Below, piece after piece: positions 48,384 through 57,540 of a stretch of 64,000 bases of DNA. The position numbers and the translations under genes are program-made. This DNA comes from Simplicispira suum (GTDB taxonomy: Bacteria; Pseudomonadota; Gammaproteobacteria; Burkholderiales; Burkholderiaceae_C), in assembly GCF_003008595.1 (NCBI RefSeq), contig NZ_CP027669.1, forward strand, positions 1,116,001 to 1,180,000, written 5' to 3'. The notes beneath the pieces are model-generated. The model ran no database searches and was not told where the DNA came from. It saw nothing but the letters and a program-made list of their open reading frames with translations. Position 1 is the stretch's first letter. Each line of letters opens with the position of its first letter.

Positions 48384-49349
48384 TCAGGTCAGCCGTTTGA
48401 CGCCGGGCAGACTGCATGCCACTACGGCATTGCGCAGCGCTGCAATGGCTTCGTAGCGCGTGAAACTGCGCCGCCAGACCAGCACCACCCGCCGCGTTGG
48501 CGGCGGCGTGCCGTCCGGCTCCTGGATGGGAAGGTAGCGCAGATGGGGGTCATCTGCGTGTCGTCGCTGGGGCGCATTGTTCAGCGCCGCCTCAGGCACG
48601 GCCAGGCGTGGCACCAAGGTCACCCCCATGCCGGCCGCCACCATGTGTTTGATGGTCTCCAGCGACGAGCCTTCAAATCGACGGGCAATGCCGTCGCCCT
48701 GGCTGGCGACGCGGGCGAACTCCGGGCACACCTCCAGCACATGGTCGCGAAAGCAATGGCCCGCGCCCAGCAGCAGCACCTGCTCGTTCTTTAGCTCAGC
48801 GGTGGATACCGACGCCTGCGCGGCCAGCGCATGTTTGCCCGGCAGGGCGGCGAGAAACGGCTCGTCGTAGAGCGCTGCGGTGGCCAGACCCGCATCCGGA
48901 AACGGCTCGGCGAGGATCGCGCAGTCGATCTCGCCGGTACGCAGCATTTCCAGCAGCCTCACCGTGAAGTTCTCTTGCAGCACCAGAGGCATCTGCGGCG
49001 TGTGCTCGATCACGCTGTGCACCAGCTCGGGAAGGAGGTACGGGCCAATGGTGTAGATGACGCCCAGCGTGAGCGCCCCGGCCAAAGGATCTTTGCCACG
49101 GCGCGCCAGCTCTTTGATGGCAGCGGCCTGCTCCAGCACCACCTGGGCCTGGCGCACGATTTCATCGCCCAGCGGCGTCACCGACACATCGCCCGCGCTG
49201 CGCTCGAACAACTTGAGTTCAAGCTCTTCTTCGAGTTTCTTCACCGCCACCGACAAGGTCGGCTGCGACACGTGACAGGACTCGGCCGCGCGGCCAAAAT
49301 GGCGCTCTCGAGCCACGGCGACGATGTATTTGAGTTCGGTGAGGGTCAT
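48384..49349 (-). CDS. oxyR: Peroxide-sensing LysR-type regulator OxyR
   Basis: A 321-residue regulator with a winged helix-turn-helix (residues 1-60, ESCHVSQPTLSVAVKKLEEE) and a sensor domain. The redox cysteines fall exactly at the Escherichia coli positions: Cys199 in GAGHCFRDH and Cys208 in LEVCPEF, which form a disulfide on exposure to hydrogen peroxide. Other markers are TLGVIYTIGPYLLPELV and GMGVTLVPRLAVP. The start ATG (MTLTELKYIV) is preferred over one four codons upstream because the first helix begins there. It is followed by dps and preceded by recG on the same strand. Confidence 0.95.
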   Translation of the reverse strand: MTLTELKYIVAVARERHFGRAAESCHVSQPTLSVAVKKLEEELELKLFERSAGDVSVTPLGDEIVRQAQVVLEQAAAIKELARRGKDPLAGALTLGVIYTIGPYLLPELVHSVIEHTPQMPLVLQENFTVRLLEMLRTGEIDCAILAEPFPDAGLATAALYDEPFLAALPGKHALAAQASVSTAELKNEQVLLLGAGHCFRDHVLEVCPEFARVASQGDGIARRFEGSSLETIKHMVAAGMGVTLVPRLAVPEAALNNAPQRRHADDPHLRYLPIQEPDGTPPPTRRVVLVWRRSFTRYEAIAALRNAVVACSLPGVKRLT

Positions 49350-49464
49350 GGGTTCAAGCAATCATCTGGGCACAGGCCCCCGCCAGCAGGGCCGCTCCGC
49401 AGCGCCGGCGACAGCCTCTGGCGCCTGATCGGAGTGGCGAAGCCGCACAGAGGGTGGTCACAAT

Positions 49465-51561
49465 TCAAGCTTTAAGGTAGTCCGATTTTCCGCCCAACCA
49501 GCGCTCCAGGTGCTGCGCGGCCAGTTCGGGATGGTGCTCCAGCATCAACGGCGCTGTTTCGCGCGCCCAGTCGAGCAGATGCGTGTCGGTCGCAAGGTCG
49601 GCAAAGCGCAACAGCGCATCGCCCGACTGGCGTGCCCCCAGAAACTCGCCGGGGCCGCGAATCTCCAGGTCACGCCGGGCGATCTCGAAGCCGTCGCTGG
49701 TCTCTGCCATGGCGCGCAGGCGCTCTTTCGCGGTTTCTCCGACACGCCCGCTGTCGTTGGTGGCGTAGAGCAGTACGCAGGCCGAAGCTGCCGCACCGCG
49801 CCCCACGCGGCCGCGCAGCTGATGCAGCTGCGAGAGTCCAAAACGCTCAGCATGCTCCACCACCATCAGCGAGGCATTGGGCACATCCACCCCCACCTCG
49901 ATGACGGTGGTGCTGACCAGAACCCCCAATACGCCGTCGGTGAACAGCGCCATCACGGCCTTCTTCTCCGCTGCCGGCATGCGCGAATGCAACAGGCCGA
50001 CGGCGACGCCCGGCAGCGCCTCGCTCAGCTCGGCGTGCACCGCCGTGGCGTTGGAGAGGTCCAGCGCCTCGCTCTCTTCAATCAGCGGGCAGACCCAGTA
50101 CACCTGTCGGCCGGCCACCACCTGGGCAGCAATGCGCGCGATCACCTCGTCCTTGCGGCTGTCGGCAATCAGCTTGGTGACCACCGGCGTGCGACCGGGG
50201 GGCAGCTCGTCGATGACCGAGACGTCCAGGTCGGCGTAGTAGCTCATGGCCAGGGTACGGGGGATGGGCGTGGCGCTCATCATCAGCATGTGCGGCTCCA
50301 TGCCATGTGCGGCCAGCTTTTGCCGCAGCGCCAGGCGCTGCAGCACGCCAAAGCGGTGTTGTTCGTCCACGATGGCCAGCGCCAGGCGCGCGAACGCCAC
50401 CTGCTCCTGGATGACGGCATGCGTGCCCACCACCAGCGCTGCCTCGCCGCTGGACACGCGGGCCAGCGCCTCGGTGCGAATCTTTTTTTTCTGGCCGCCC
50501 ACCAGCCAGACCACGCTGCGGCCCTGCGCGGCAAGCAGGGGTTCGAGCCAGCCCACCAACTTGGCGAAATGCTGGGCCGCCAGGATCTCGGTGGGCGCCA
50601 TCAGCGCGCATTGCCAGCCAGCGTCGATGGCGCGCGTGGCCGCCAGCGCCGCCACCACGGTTTTTCCCGAACCCACGTCGCCCTGGAGCAGGCGGTGCAT
50701 GGGCTGGGAGCGGGCAAGGTCGGCGCCAATTTCCTGCACCACCCGCTGCTGGGCGGCGGTCAGCGAAAACGGCAAAACGGCCAGAAACCGTGCCGACAGG
50801 GATTGCGATCCCGGCAACGCGCCCAGTACCGGGGCGCGCAGCCGGCTGCGCTCGCGCCGCGCCTGGAACTGCGACAGCTGCTGGGCCAGCAGCTCCTCGG
50901 CCTTGAGACGTTGCCAGGCCGGGTGGCTGTGGTCTTGCAACGTCGAGAGCGCCACATCCGGCGCGGGGCGGTGCAAAAAAGTGAGCGCCGCACGCAGATG
51001 CATCAAGCGCTGGAGGCCAATTTGACTTGAAAAACTGGCCGCCACAGGCGCCAGGGCTTCGGGCACAGTCTCGGGCAGGTCCACCCGCGCCAACGCGCCG
51101 GCAATGATGCGGCGCAGCAGCGCTTGGGGCAGGCCGGAGACGGTCGGGTAGACCGGCGTCAGCGCCGTGGGCAGCTCGCCGCCGGCGACGCGAAACACCG
51201 GGTGCAGCATCTGCCGTCCCCAGAAGCCGCCGCGCACTTCGCCGCGAATGCGCAGGCGCGCGCCTACCGCCAGCGTCTTTTGCTGCGAGGGATAGAAGCT
51301 GAAGAAGCGCAGCGTGCATTCGCCCGAGGCATCCTGCACCTGCACCACAAGCTGGCGGCGCGGGCGCAGTTGCACCTCGCAGCTGCGCACCGTGGCCTCG
51401 ATCTGCGCCAGTTCGCCATCGCGCGCACTGGCAATTGGCACGATGCGGGTTTCGTCCTCATAACGCAGCGGCAGGTGCAGCGCCAGGTCGATGTCGCGCC
51501 GCAGGCCCAGCTTGTGCAGGGCTTTTTGAACGGCAGGAGTCAGCGGGCGGGGCGCGGGCAT
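49465..51561 (-). CDS. recG: ATP-dependent DNA helicase RecG
   Basis: A 698-residue SF2 helicase that reverses stalled forks and branch-migrates Holliday junctions. An N-terminal wedge/OB domain (with LPLRYEDETRIVPI near residue 35) binds the junction. Helicase motifs are QGDVGSGKTVVAALAATRAI (Walker A), the DEQH box VDEQHRFG, the motif III MSATPIPRTLAMSYYADLDV and the C-terminal QLRGRVGRG with the hook region. The ATG at 51561 gives MPAPRPLTPAVQKALHKLG; longer in-frame starts overlap the divergent promoter region. It lies 115 bases upstream of oxyR on the same strand and is divergent from the HD-GYP gene. Confidence 0.95.
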   Translation of the reverse strand: MPAPRPLTPAVQKALHKLGLRRDIDLALHLPLRYEDETRIVPIASARDGELAQIEATVRSCEVQLRPRRQLVVQVQDASGECTLRFFSFYPSQQKTLAVGARLRIRGEVRGGFWGRQMLHPVFRVAGGELPTALTPVYPTVSGLPQALLRRIIAGALARVDLPETVPEALAPVAASFSSQIGLQRLMHLRAALTFLHRPAPDVALSTLQDHSHPAWQRLKAEELLAQQLSQFQARRERSRLRAPVLGALPGSQSLSARFLAVLPFSLTAAQQRVVQEIGADLARSQPMHRLLQGDVGSGKTVVAALAATRAIDAGWQCALMAPTEILAAQHFAKLVGWLEPLLAAQGRSVVWLVGGQKKKIRTEALARVSSGEAALVVGTHAVIQEQVAFARLALAIVDEQHRFGVLQRLALRQKLAAHGMEPHMLMMSATPIPRTLAMSYYADLDVSVIDELPPGRTPVVTKLIADSRKDEVIARIAAQVVAGRQVYWVCPLIEESEALDLSNATAVHAELSEALPGVAVGLLHSRMPAAEKKAVMALFTDGVLGVLVSTTVIEVGVDVPNASLMVVEHAERFGLSQLHQLRGRVGRGAAASACVLLYATNDSGRVGETAKERLRAMAETSDGFEIARRDLEIRGPGEFLGARQSGDALLRFADLATDTHLLDWARETAPLMLEHHPELAAQHLERWLGGKSDYLKA

Positions 51562-51692
51562 GGGCAGAGCGAGGTGGAGAAAAGCAGGGACTACGATCCG
51601 GGCCACAGCATAGACGGGCGCTGGACCCGTGCCCGAGCAGCCCACAAGTCTAAAATTCATCGACGCAGTCTCGCTTTCAGATTCCCACGTTC

Positions 51693-52985
51693 ATGCTCAA
51701 ACGCATTCAGATCCAGGACCTCGCGCTCGGCATGTTCGTGCAAGAGTTCTGTGGCTCGTGGATGGAGCATCCGTTCTGGCGCAGCAAGTTTCTGCTGGAA
51801 GACCCCGCCGATCTGGCGCGTATCCGCGCCACCGCCATCACCGAACTGTGGATCGATATCGCACGCGGGCGCGACGTCGCGGCCGGTGCGGTCACGCAGA
51901 CGCGCGAGCAGGTGGAAGCCCGCATCGATACCGATTTCAGCGATCTGGCCGCCATGCACGCCATGGAGACGGCGGCTGCAAGCTCCGTGCGTCCGCCAGC
52001 AATACCGGCGCCGCGTCGCCGCGAGAGCGCCACGATGCAGAACGAACTGCGCGAGGCCGCGTCGATCTGCCAGCAGGCCAAGGGGGCCGTCATCTCCATG
52101 TTCACCGAGGCTCGCATGGGCCGGGCCGTAGACGCCGGACAGGCGCAGGCCCTGGTGCAGGACATCAGCGATTCGGTGGCACGCAACCCCGGTGCCCTCA
52201 TCAGCCTGGCGCGGCTGAAGACGGCAGACGACTACACCTACATGCATTCGGTGGCGGTATGCGCACTGATGGTGGCGCTGGCACGGCAATTGGGCCTATC
52301 GGACGCCCACACGCGCAGCGCTGGGCTGGCTGGCCTGCTGCACGATCTGGGCAAGGCTGCCATTCCACTCGAAGTGCTGAACAAGCCGGGCAAACTCACG
52401 GACGAAGAATTCGACGTGGTGCGCAGACACCCGGTGGTCGGCCACGAAATGCTCAAGGAAGGCGGCCAGGTAAACGCACCGGTGCTGGACGCCTGTCTGC
52501 ACCACCACGAAAAGATCGACGGCACCGGCTACCCGGACCGCCTGGCCGGTGAAAAGATCAGCCTCATCGCGCGCATGGCCGCAGTCTGCGACGTGTACGA
52601 CGCCGTCACCTCTGATCGACCCTACAAACACGGCTGGGATCCCTCCGAATCGCTGCGGCGCATGGCCGAATGGACCGGCGGCCATTTCGACCCCCGCGTG
52701 TTCCAGGCCTTTGTCAAAAGCATAGGCATCTACCCGGTCGGCTCGCTGGTGCGACTGGCGTCCGGGCGGCTGGGGGTGGTGACCGAGCAGGGACAAAAAT
52801 CGCTGGTCACGCCGCGCGTGAAAGTATTTTTCTCTACCCGCTCGAATTTGCGCATTCCCCCGGAGGAGATCGATCTGGCAGCGCCCAGCTGCAGCGATCG
52901 CATTGCGGCGCGCGAAGACCCGGCCAAATGGAACTTTCCAGATCTGCATGCCATGTGGACCGGTGTCGCCGGGCAGCCCTGGTAG
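51693..52985 (+). CDS. HD-GYP cyclic-di-GMP phosphodiesterase
   Basis: A 430-residue protein. The N terminus (MLKRIQIQDLALGMFVQEFC) is a DUF3391 module common in this family. The HD-GYP domain (about 180-380) has the metal-binding HDLGK (His217, Asp218), the HHHEKIDGTGYP motif (GYP at 279-281) and DVYDAVTSDRPYK, all intact, so it should hydrolyse cyclic-di-GMP to GMP or pGpG. A tail of about 70 residues follows. Two hemerythrin-GGDEF cyclases, which would make the same second messenger, lie 1 kb downstream on the other strand. It may share a transcript with the PfkB gene, 15 bases after it. Confidence 0.93.
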   Translation: MLKRIQIQDLALGMFVQEFCGSWMEHPFWRSKFLLEDPADLARIRATAITELWIDIARGRDVAAGAVTQTREQVEARIDTDFSDLAAMHAMETAAASSVRPPAIPAPRRRESATMQNELREAASICQQAKGAVISMFTEARMGRAVDAGQAQALVQDISDSVARNPGALISLARLKTADDYTYMHSVAVCALMVALARQLGLSDAHTRSAGLAGLLHDLGKAAIPLEVLNKPGKLTDEEFDVVRRHPVVGHEMLKEGGQVNAPVLDACLHHHEKIDGTGYPDRLAGEKISLIARMAAVCDVYDAVTSDRPYKHGWDPSESLRRMAEWTGGHFDPRVFQAFVKSIGIYPVGSLVRLASGRLGVVTEQGQKSLVTPRVKVFFSTRSNLRIPPEEIDLAAPSCSDRIAAREDPAKWNFPDLHAMWTGVAGQPW

Positions 52986-53000
52986 CGCCGCCTTCCCTGC

Positions 53001-53957
53001 ATGCCCTCCGTTCTCACGCTCACGCCGAACCCGGCATTGGATCTATCGGTACGCACTGCCCAGGTGCAAGCCGCGCACAAGCTGCGCTGCCATAGCGTGC
53101 TTCGCCATCCGGGCGGCGGCGGGATCAACGTGGCGCGCATGCTGCACCGCCTCGGCATTGAGGTGCAAGCGCACTGCCTGACCGGAGGCGTCGCCGGAGG
53201 GCAACTGGCTGCGCTGCTGGCGCAGGAAGGTGTTCGCACCCGGTGCCAGGCGATTGCCGGCGAAACGCGCGAAAACCTTGCCGTGCTGGACGACTCGAAC
53301 GGACAGGAATTTCGCTTCGTCATGCCCGGTCCGCAGATCGAGGCGCAGGAATGGCAGGCCTGCCTGGATGCGGTGCAGAGTCTCGATCCTGCGCCCCAGT
53401 GGCTGGTGGTCAGCGGCAGTTTGCCGCCGGGGGTGCCCGACGATTTCTACGCCCGGCTGGCGCGCTGGGCGCAGGGCTGCGGCATCGCACTGGCGCTCGA
53501 CAGTTCAGGACCCGCGCTCGCCGAGGCCATGGAGGCGGGGGTGGCTTTGGTCAAGCCCAGTTTGCGGGAACTGCGCGCGCTCACCGGAGCCGCCCTGAGC
53601 GAGCGCCACGAGGCCATCGCTGCAGCAGCTGCGCTGGTGCAACGGGGTGCAGCGCAAACCGTGGCGCTCAGCCTGGGCGGCGAAGGCGCGGTGCTCGTCA
53701 CAGCCCGTGGCGTGTGGCAGGCACCGGCCATCCCGGTGTCCGCAGCGCAGGGCACCACCGGTGCCGGCGACTGTTTTCTGGCTGCGCTGTTGGCGGCGAT
53801 GGTGCGCGGAGACCCTCCTGCGCAAGCCCTGCGCTGGGGCGTTGCGGCGGGAACAGCCTCGCTGCTGGCGCCCGGTACGGCGCTGGCCGAGCCGCGCCAG
53901 GTGCTGCGTCTGCTCGACCAGGTGCAGGTCACGGCACTGGCCGGGCCTGCACTGTAA
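53001..53957 (+). CDS. PfkB-family sugar phosphate kinase (1-phosphofructokinase-like)
   Basis: A 318-residue ribokinase-fold kinase. It begins SVLTLTPNPALDLSV, has the GGGGINVARMLHRLG signature (about residues 37-51) and the PfkB anion hole/catalytic GTTGAGDCFLAALLAAM near 250. The sequence group covers 1-phosphofructokinase, tagatose-6-phosphate kinase and the 6-phosphofructokinase 2 type; the exact sugar phosphate cannot be told from sequence alone. There is no phosphotransferase system gene nearby to support fructose use, so a 6-phosphofructokinase role is as likely. It lies 15 bases after the HD-GYP gene. Confidence 0.85.
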   Translation: MPSVLTLTPNPALDLSVRTAQVQAAHKLRCHSVLRHPGGGGINVARMLHRLGIEVQAHCLTGGVAGGQLAALLAQEGVRTRCQAIAGETRENLAVLDDSNGQEFRFVMPGPQIEAQEWQACLDAVQSLDPAPQWLVVSGSLPPGVPDDFYARLARWAQGCGIALALDSSGPALAEAMEAGVALVKPSLRELRALTGAALSERHEAIAAAAALVQRGAAQTVALSLGGEGAVLVTARGVWQAPAIPVSAAQGTTGAGDCFLAALLAAMVRGDPPAQALRWGVAAGTASLLAPGTALAEPRQVLRLLDQVQVTALAGPAL

Positions 53958-53974
53958 GTCTAGGGCCTGTTCCC

Positions 53975-55093
53975 TCAACCCGCCACCCACCGATTGCGTC
54001 CAGTCGCCTTGGCCTGGTAGAGCGCGGCGTCGGCCTGCGCAAGCAGCTGCACTGCGGCGTGCTTGTCCACCTGCTGGTGCGCGCTGGTGCCGACACTCAC
54101 TGTGACATGCGGAGCCACGTCTGAGCCCCTGTGCGGCAACGCAAGCGCCGCCACCTGCGCCACCACGCGAGCGGCCACCACAGCGGTGCCCGCAGCGTCG
54201 GTGTCGTACAAGATCACCACGAATTCTTCGCCTCCATAGCGTGCCAGCAGGTCCGTGCTGCGCGGCAAGGCCTGCGCCACAGCGCGCGCCACGGCCTGCA
54301 AGCAGCCGTCTCCGGCCGGGTGTCCATAGCTGTCGTTGTAGCGCTTGAAATGGTCCACATCGATGATCAGCAGCCCCAGTGGCTGGCCACGGCGCTGGGC
54401 ACTGGCGCAAGCGTCGACGATGCGCACATCAAAGCAACCCCGGTTGGCGATTTTTAGCAAGGCGTCGGTGCTGGCGTAGGCTTCCAGGCGGGCGTTGGCA
54501 TGGGCCAGTTCGCACGTGCGCTCGACAACACGCTGCTCCAACAAGGCGTTGGAGCGCGCCAGCTCGGCGTTCTGCACCGTCAGGACGTGGTAGAGCCTGC
54601 CCACCATGCCGATGAGCGCCTGTGTTCCCTGGTCATGCAACTGGGCTTCCCGTGCGTACGCCTGCTCGGCCGTCAATCCCTGTGCCAGGCCCTGCATCTG
54701 CCGTGCCATGGCCTGGTCGATGCCCAAGATGTGCATGCCCAGCCAATAGGCCAGAAACCCGACAAAGGACTGCGCGGGCTGCTGCAGTGCCGAGCGCGCG
54801 CTCCACATGGTGGCTACCTGCTCGACAAACTGACGGTGCAGGGCGCTATGGGTCTGGACATGGCGCGCGTCCAGGCCGCACTCGCGCATCAGTTGCTCTT
54901 CTTCGGCAAAGTGGTAGAGCGTGTAGCACAGCATGTGCTCGTACGCCTGGCCCAGCGCTTGCTCGTCACCGGTCGCATTGCTGTGCTGAAGTGCGTCGCT
55001 GAGCGCATTGAAGGATGCGATCAGCGTCTGGTGTTGATCGTCTACGTTCACCAGGCCGGTGGTGAAGTTTTCATCCCACACAAAGGTGTCCAT
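53975..55093 (-). CDS. Hemerythrin-GGDEF diguanylate cyclase, copy 1
   Basis: A 372-residue protein made of a bacteriohemerythrin domain (residues 1-130), a coiled-coil link and a GGDEF domain (about 210-370). The diiron ligands are visible as DDQHQTL, HFAEEE, HSALH and HILGID, so the protein should sense O2 or NO. The cyclase has the active site GGEEF (286-290), the metal-binding IDVDHFKRYND and the inhibitory RSTD five residues before GGEEF. It should make cyclic-di-GMP in response to oxygen state. A very similar gene lies 111 bases upstream on the same strand, a tandem duplicate. The ATG giving MDTFVWDEN matches the paralogue's start. Confidence 0.92.
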   Translation of the reverse strand: MDTFVWDENFTTGLVNVDDQHQTLIASFNALSDALQHSNATGDEQALGQAYEHMLCYTLYHFAEEEQLMRECGLDARHVQTHSALHRQFVEQVATMWSARSALQQPAQSFVGFLAYWLGMHILGIDQAMARQMQGLAQGLTAEQAYAREAQLHDQGTQALIGMVGRLYHVLTVQNAELARSNALLEQRVVERTCELAHANARLEAYASTDALLKIANRGCFDVRIVDACASAQRRGQPLGLLIIDVDHFKRYNDSYGHPAGDGCLQAVARAVAQALPRSTDLLARYGGEEFVVILYDTDAAGTAVVAARVVAQVAALALPHRGSDVAPHVTVSVGTSAHQQVDKHAAVQLLAQADAALYQAKATGRNRWVAG

Positions 55094-55204
55094 CGGCAGC
55101 CTCTCTCCAGGGAATCTCCCAGAAGTGGGGCGCAGCATAGCGCTGCTGCTGGTGCACGCAAGGGGGTTGCGTCAATCGGCCTTCACATCTCTCCGATCGG
55201 CCAT

Positions 55205-56353
55205 TCAGTGCGGCGCCAGTACCCAGCGGTTGCGTCCACCTGCCTTGGCCTCGTACAGGGCTGCATCTGCTTCCTCCACCAGGCTGGTGCTGCCGAACTT
55301 GTGGGGCGGCACCTGCGCGGCCACGCCCACACTCACGCTCACATAAGGAGAAACCTTGGACTCCCCATGCACCAGGCCCAGCGCGGTCACATTGGCCACC
55401 ACCCGCGCGGCCACGGTGGCTGCGCCCTCGGCATCGGTGTCGGGCAGGATGACTGCCAATTCTTCGCCGCCGTAGCGGGCCACCAGGTCGGTGCTGCGTG
55501 TCATGGTTTGCTGGACGGCACGCGCCACCGCCTGCAGGCACACGTCGCCCTTGGGATGGCCGTGGCAGTCATTGAACTGCTTGAAATGATCGACATCGAT
55601 CATCAGCAAAGCCATCGGTTGTTCGCGCCGGAAAGCCGCCGCGCAGGCCTGCGCCAGGCGTTCGTCGAAATAGCTTCGGTTGGCGATGCCCAGCAAACCA
55701 TCGGTGCGCGAAAACGCCTCCAGCATGCGGTTGGCATGCTGCAGTTCTTCGTTGGCTTGCGCCAGCGCCTGGGTGCGATCGGCTACGCGCTCTTCGAGCA
55801 TTCGGTTGGCGTTGATCAGCCCGGCGTTTTGTTGCGCCAGCACGTGGTAGAGCCGCTCGATCAGCTTGAGCAGCGCCTGCGTGCTGTTGCTCTCGGCGGC
55901 GTTGTGCTCGTTGTTCCAGGCTTGCTCGGGCGTGGCTCCGGCGGCGACGGCCACAATCTGCCGCGCCAGCGCCTGGTCTGTGCCCAGAATGTGCAGCCCC
56001 AGCCAGGATGTAAGAAACCCGATGATGGACTCGGCCGTGTCCGGCATGGAACTGCGCACCGACCAGATCTCGTTGATCTGATGGACGAACTGCGAGTGTT
56101 GCGCCTCCTGCAGCGCGATGTGGCGCGGGTCGATGCCCACCCCGCGCATCAGCGCCTCCTCATCGCGAAAATGGTATTCGGTGTAGGCGACCAGGCGCGC
56201 GAATGTGTCGTTCAGCAGCGTCTCGCGATTGTGCAGGTCGGTGCTTTGAAACGTCGCACTCAGCTCGTTGAACAGGTCCACGAGCGCGTGGTGCTGATTG
56301 TCCACATCTTCCAGACCTGTGATGAAATTGTGGTCCCAGACAAAGGCATCCAT
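55205..56353 (-). CDS. Hemerythrin-GGDEF diguanylate cyclase, copy 2
   Basis: A 382-residue paralogue of the next gene with the same plan: hemerythrin (residues 1-130), link, GGDEF (about 215-380). Diiron ligands are DNQHHAL, HFRDEE, HSQFVH and HILGTD. The active site is GGEEL (295-299) with Leu in place of Phe, a change that still leaves the catalytic glutamates, and the inhibitory RSTD is kept. The coiled coil differs most, so the two copies may respond differently. The start MDAFVWDHNF is fixed by comparison with copy 1. Confidence 0.92.
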   Translation of the reverse strand: MDAFVWDHNFITGLEDVDNQHHALVDLFNELSATFQSTDLHNRETLLNDTFARLVAYTEYHFRDEEALMRGVGIDPRHIALQEAQHSQFVHQINEIWSVRSSMPDTAESIIGFLTSWLGLHILGTDQALARQIVAVAAGATPEQAWNNEHNAAESNSTQALLKLIERLYHVLAQQNAGLINANRMLEERVADRTQALAQANEELQHANRMLEAFSRTDGLLGIANRSYFDERLAQACAAAFRREQPMALLMIDVDHFKQFNDCHGHPKGDVCLQAVARAVQQTMTRSTDLVARYGGEELAVILPDTDAEGAATVAARVVANVTALGLVHGESKVSPYVSVSVGVAAQVPPHKFGSTSLVEEADAALYEAKAGGRNRWVLAPH

Positions 56354-56537
56354 GGGCGCAGTCCTTGAAGAATCTTGACTGAAGCAAGCTTACGCGCACA
56401 TGGCCGTGCGCGGTTTGCCGCAATCGCGCCCTTTTCTCCTTGTTTTCCCCATTTTTCTGAAGAGGGCCTGTTCGGACATCCCCGAGTCTGGCGTCCTCGG
56501 CATACCGCAATGCGGCCGTGGCGGACGCTCGGAAAAT

Positions 56538-57023
56538 TCAGCCGTGAATGCCGCCCGCCACCTCGATGCGCTGGCCATTGATCCAGCCGCTCCCCCCCGA
56601 TAGCAAGGCGGCTGCGGCGCCCCCGATGTCGTCTGGCACCCCGACCCTTCCAAGGGGCGTGCTCTTGGCAATACTGGCGTTGAGGTCGGCGTTGTCGCGC
56701 ACTGCGCCGCCACCAAAGTCGGTCTCGATGGCACCTGGGGCCAGGGTGTTCACGGCGATGCGGCGTGCTCCCAGCTCGGCCGCCAGGTAGCGCGTCAACA
56801 CCTCCACGCCGCCCTTCATTACGGCGTACGCCGCATAGCCCGGGTGCGAAAAGCGTGTCAAACCGCTCGAGACATTGAGAATGCGGCCCCCGTCTGCCAT
56901 CAGCGGCAGCAACTTCGGCGTCAGAAAGAACGCGCCTTTGAGATGCACATTGACCATCTCTTCAAACTGCTGCTCCGTGGTGTCGGTGAATGGAGCGAAG
57001 ACACCAAAGCCTGCGTTGTGGTT
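56538..57023 (-). pseudogene. 3' part of a short-chain dehydrogenase (5' end deleted)
   Basis: About 160 residues of an SDR are readable: NAGFGVFAPFTDTTEQQFEE, FFLTPKLLPLMADGGRILNV and SSGLTRFSHPGYAAYAVMKG, containing the catalytic Ser-Tyr-Lys set (NVSSG, YAAYAVMKG), then ...ALLSGGSGWINGQRIEVAGG. The whole cofactor-binding N terminus (about 85 residues with the TGxxxGIG loop) is missing. At about 57020-57030 the sequence changes, without a gap, into an opposite-strand LysR fragment. Long in-frame codons further upstream read antisense through that fragment and are not protein. It cannot be a working dehydrogenase. Confidence 0.82.
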
Positions 57024-57029
57024 GCGTAT

Positions 57030-57473
57030 CCCTTGGGCGCCATGACCCAGTACAACTACGCAAGTCCTGGCTACCTGCTCCAGCACGGCACACCACAGAC
57101 GCTCAGCGATCTGATGCATGGCGGGCACCGCATGGTGCACTACGTACCAGCCTTGGGGGCACGGCCCCTGGGATGGGAGTACACCGACGCAGACGCTAGG
57201 GCCTGCACGCTGGCGATGCCGGGCGCGCTGCAGGTGACCAATGTGCAGGCCTACGAAGCCGCGTGCGTCGCGGGGCTGGGCATGATTCAGGCACCGCGTG
57301 CGGGCATGCACAAACACATCATGGAGGGCAAGCTGGTCGAAGTCCTCCCTGCCTTGCGCGCACCGCCGCTACAGGTCTCGTTGGTGGTGGCGCACCGACG
57401 CGGCATTTCGCGCCGTGTGCGCGTTTTCATGGACTGGCTGCGTGAAGTGCTCGCGCCCTGTCTGCAGGCTTGA
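57030..57473 (+). pseudogene. 3' part of a LysR-type regulator (5' end deleted)
   Basis: About 147 residues of the effector-binding domain of a LysR-family regulator: QYNYASPGYLLQHGTPQTLS, then [40 protein letters not shown] and the usual C-terminal [19 protein letters not shown]. The DNA-binding domain and first part of the effector domain (roughly 165 residues) are gone. It abuts the truncated SDR head to head. Divergent LysR-SDR pairs are common, so one deletion that removed both 5' ends and the shared control region explains both remnants. Confidence 0.8.
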
Positions 57474-57540
57474 GGCGGCGACGCGGTCACAATCAGGGCA
57501 ATTTTCTTTCTTGGTACGGACGCGTCCCGTCCTCAAGCGC

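Noticed and set aside
54500..56368. A 622-codon open frame on the plus strand
   Set aside because: Antisense to both hemerythrin-GGDEF genes, whose metal and active-site motifs are all intact.
57024..57317. A longer SDR reading frame that appears to continue upstream of 57023
   Set aside because: The extra codons read antisense through the LysR fragment and show no Rossmann motif.
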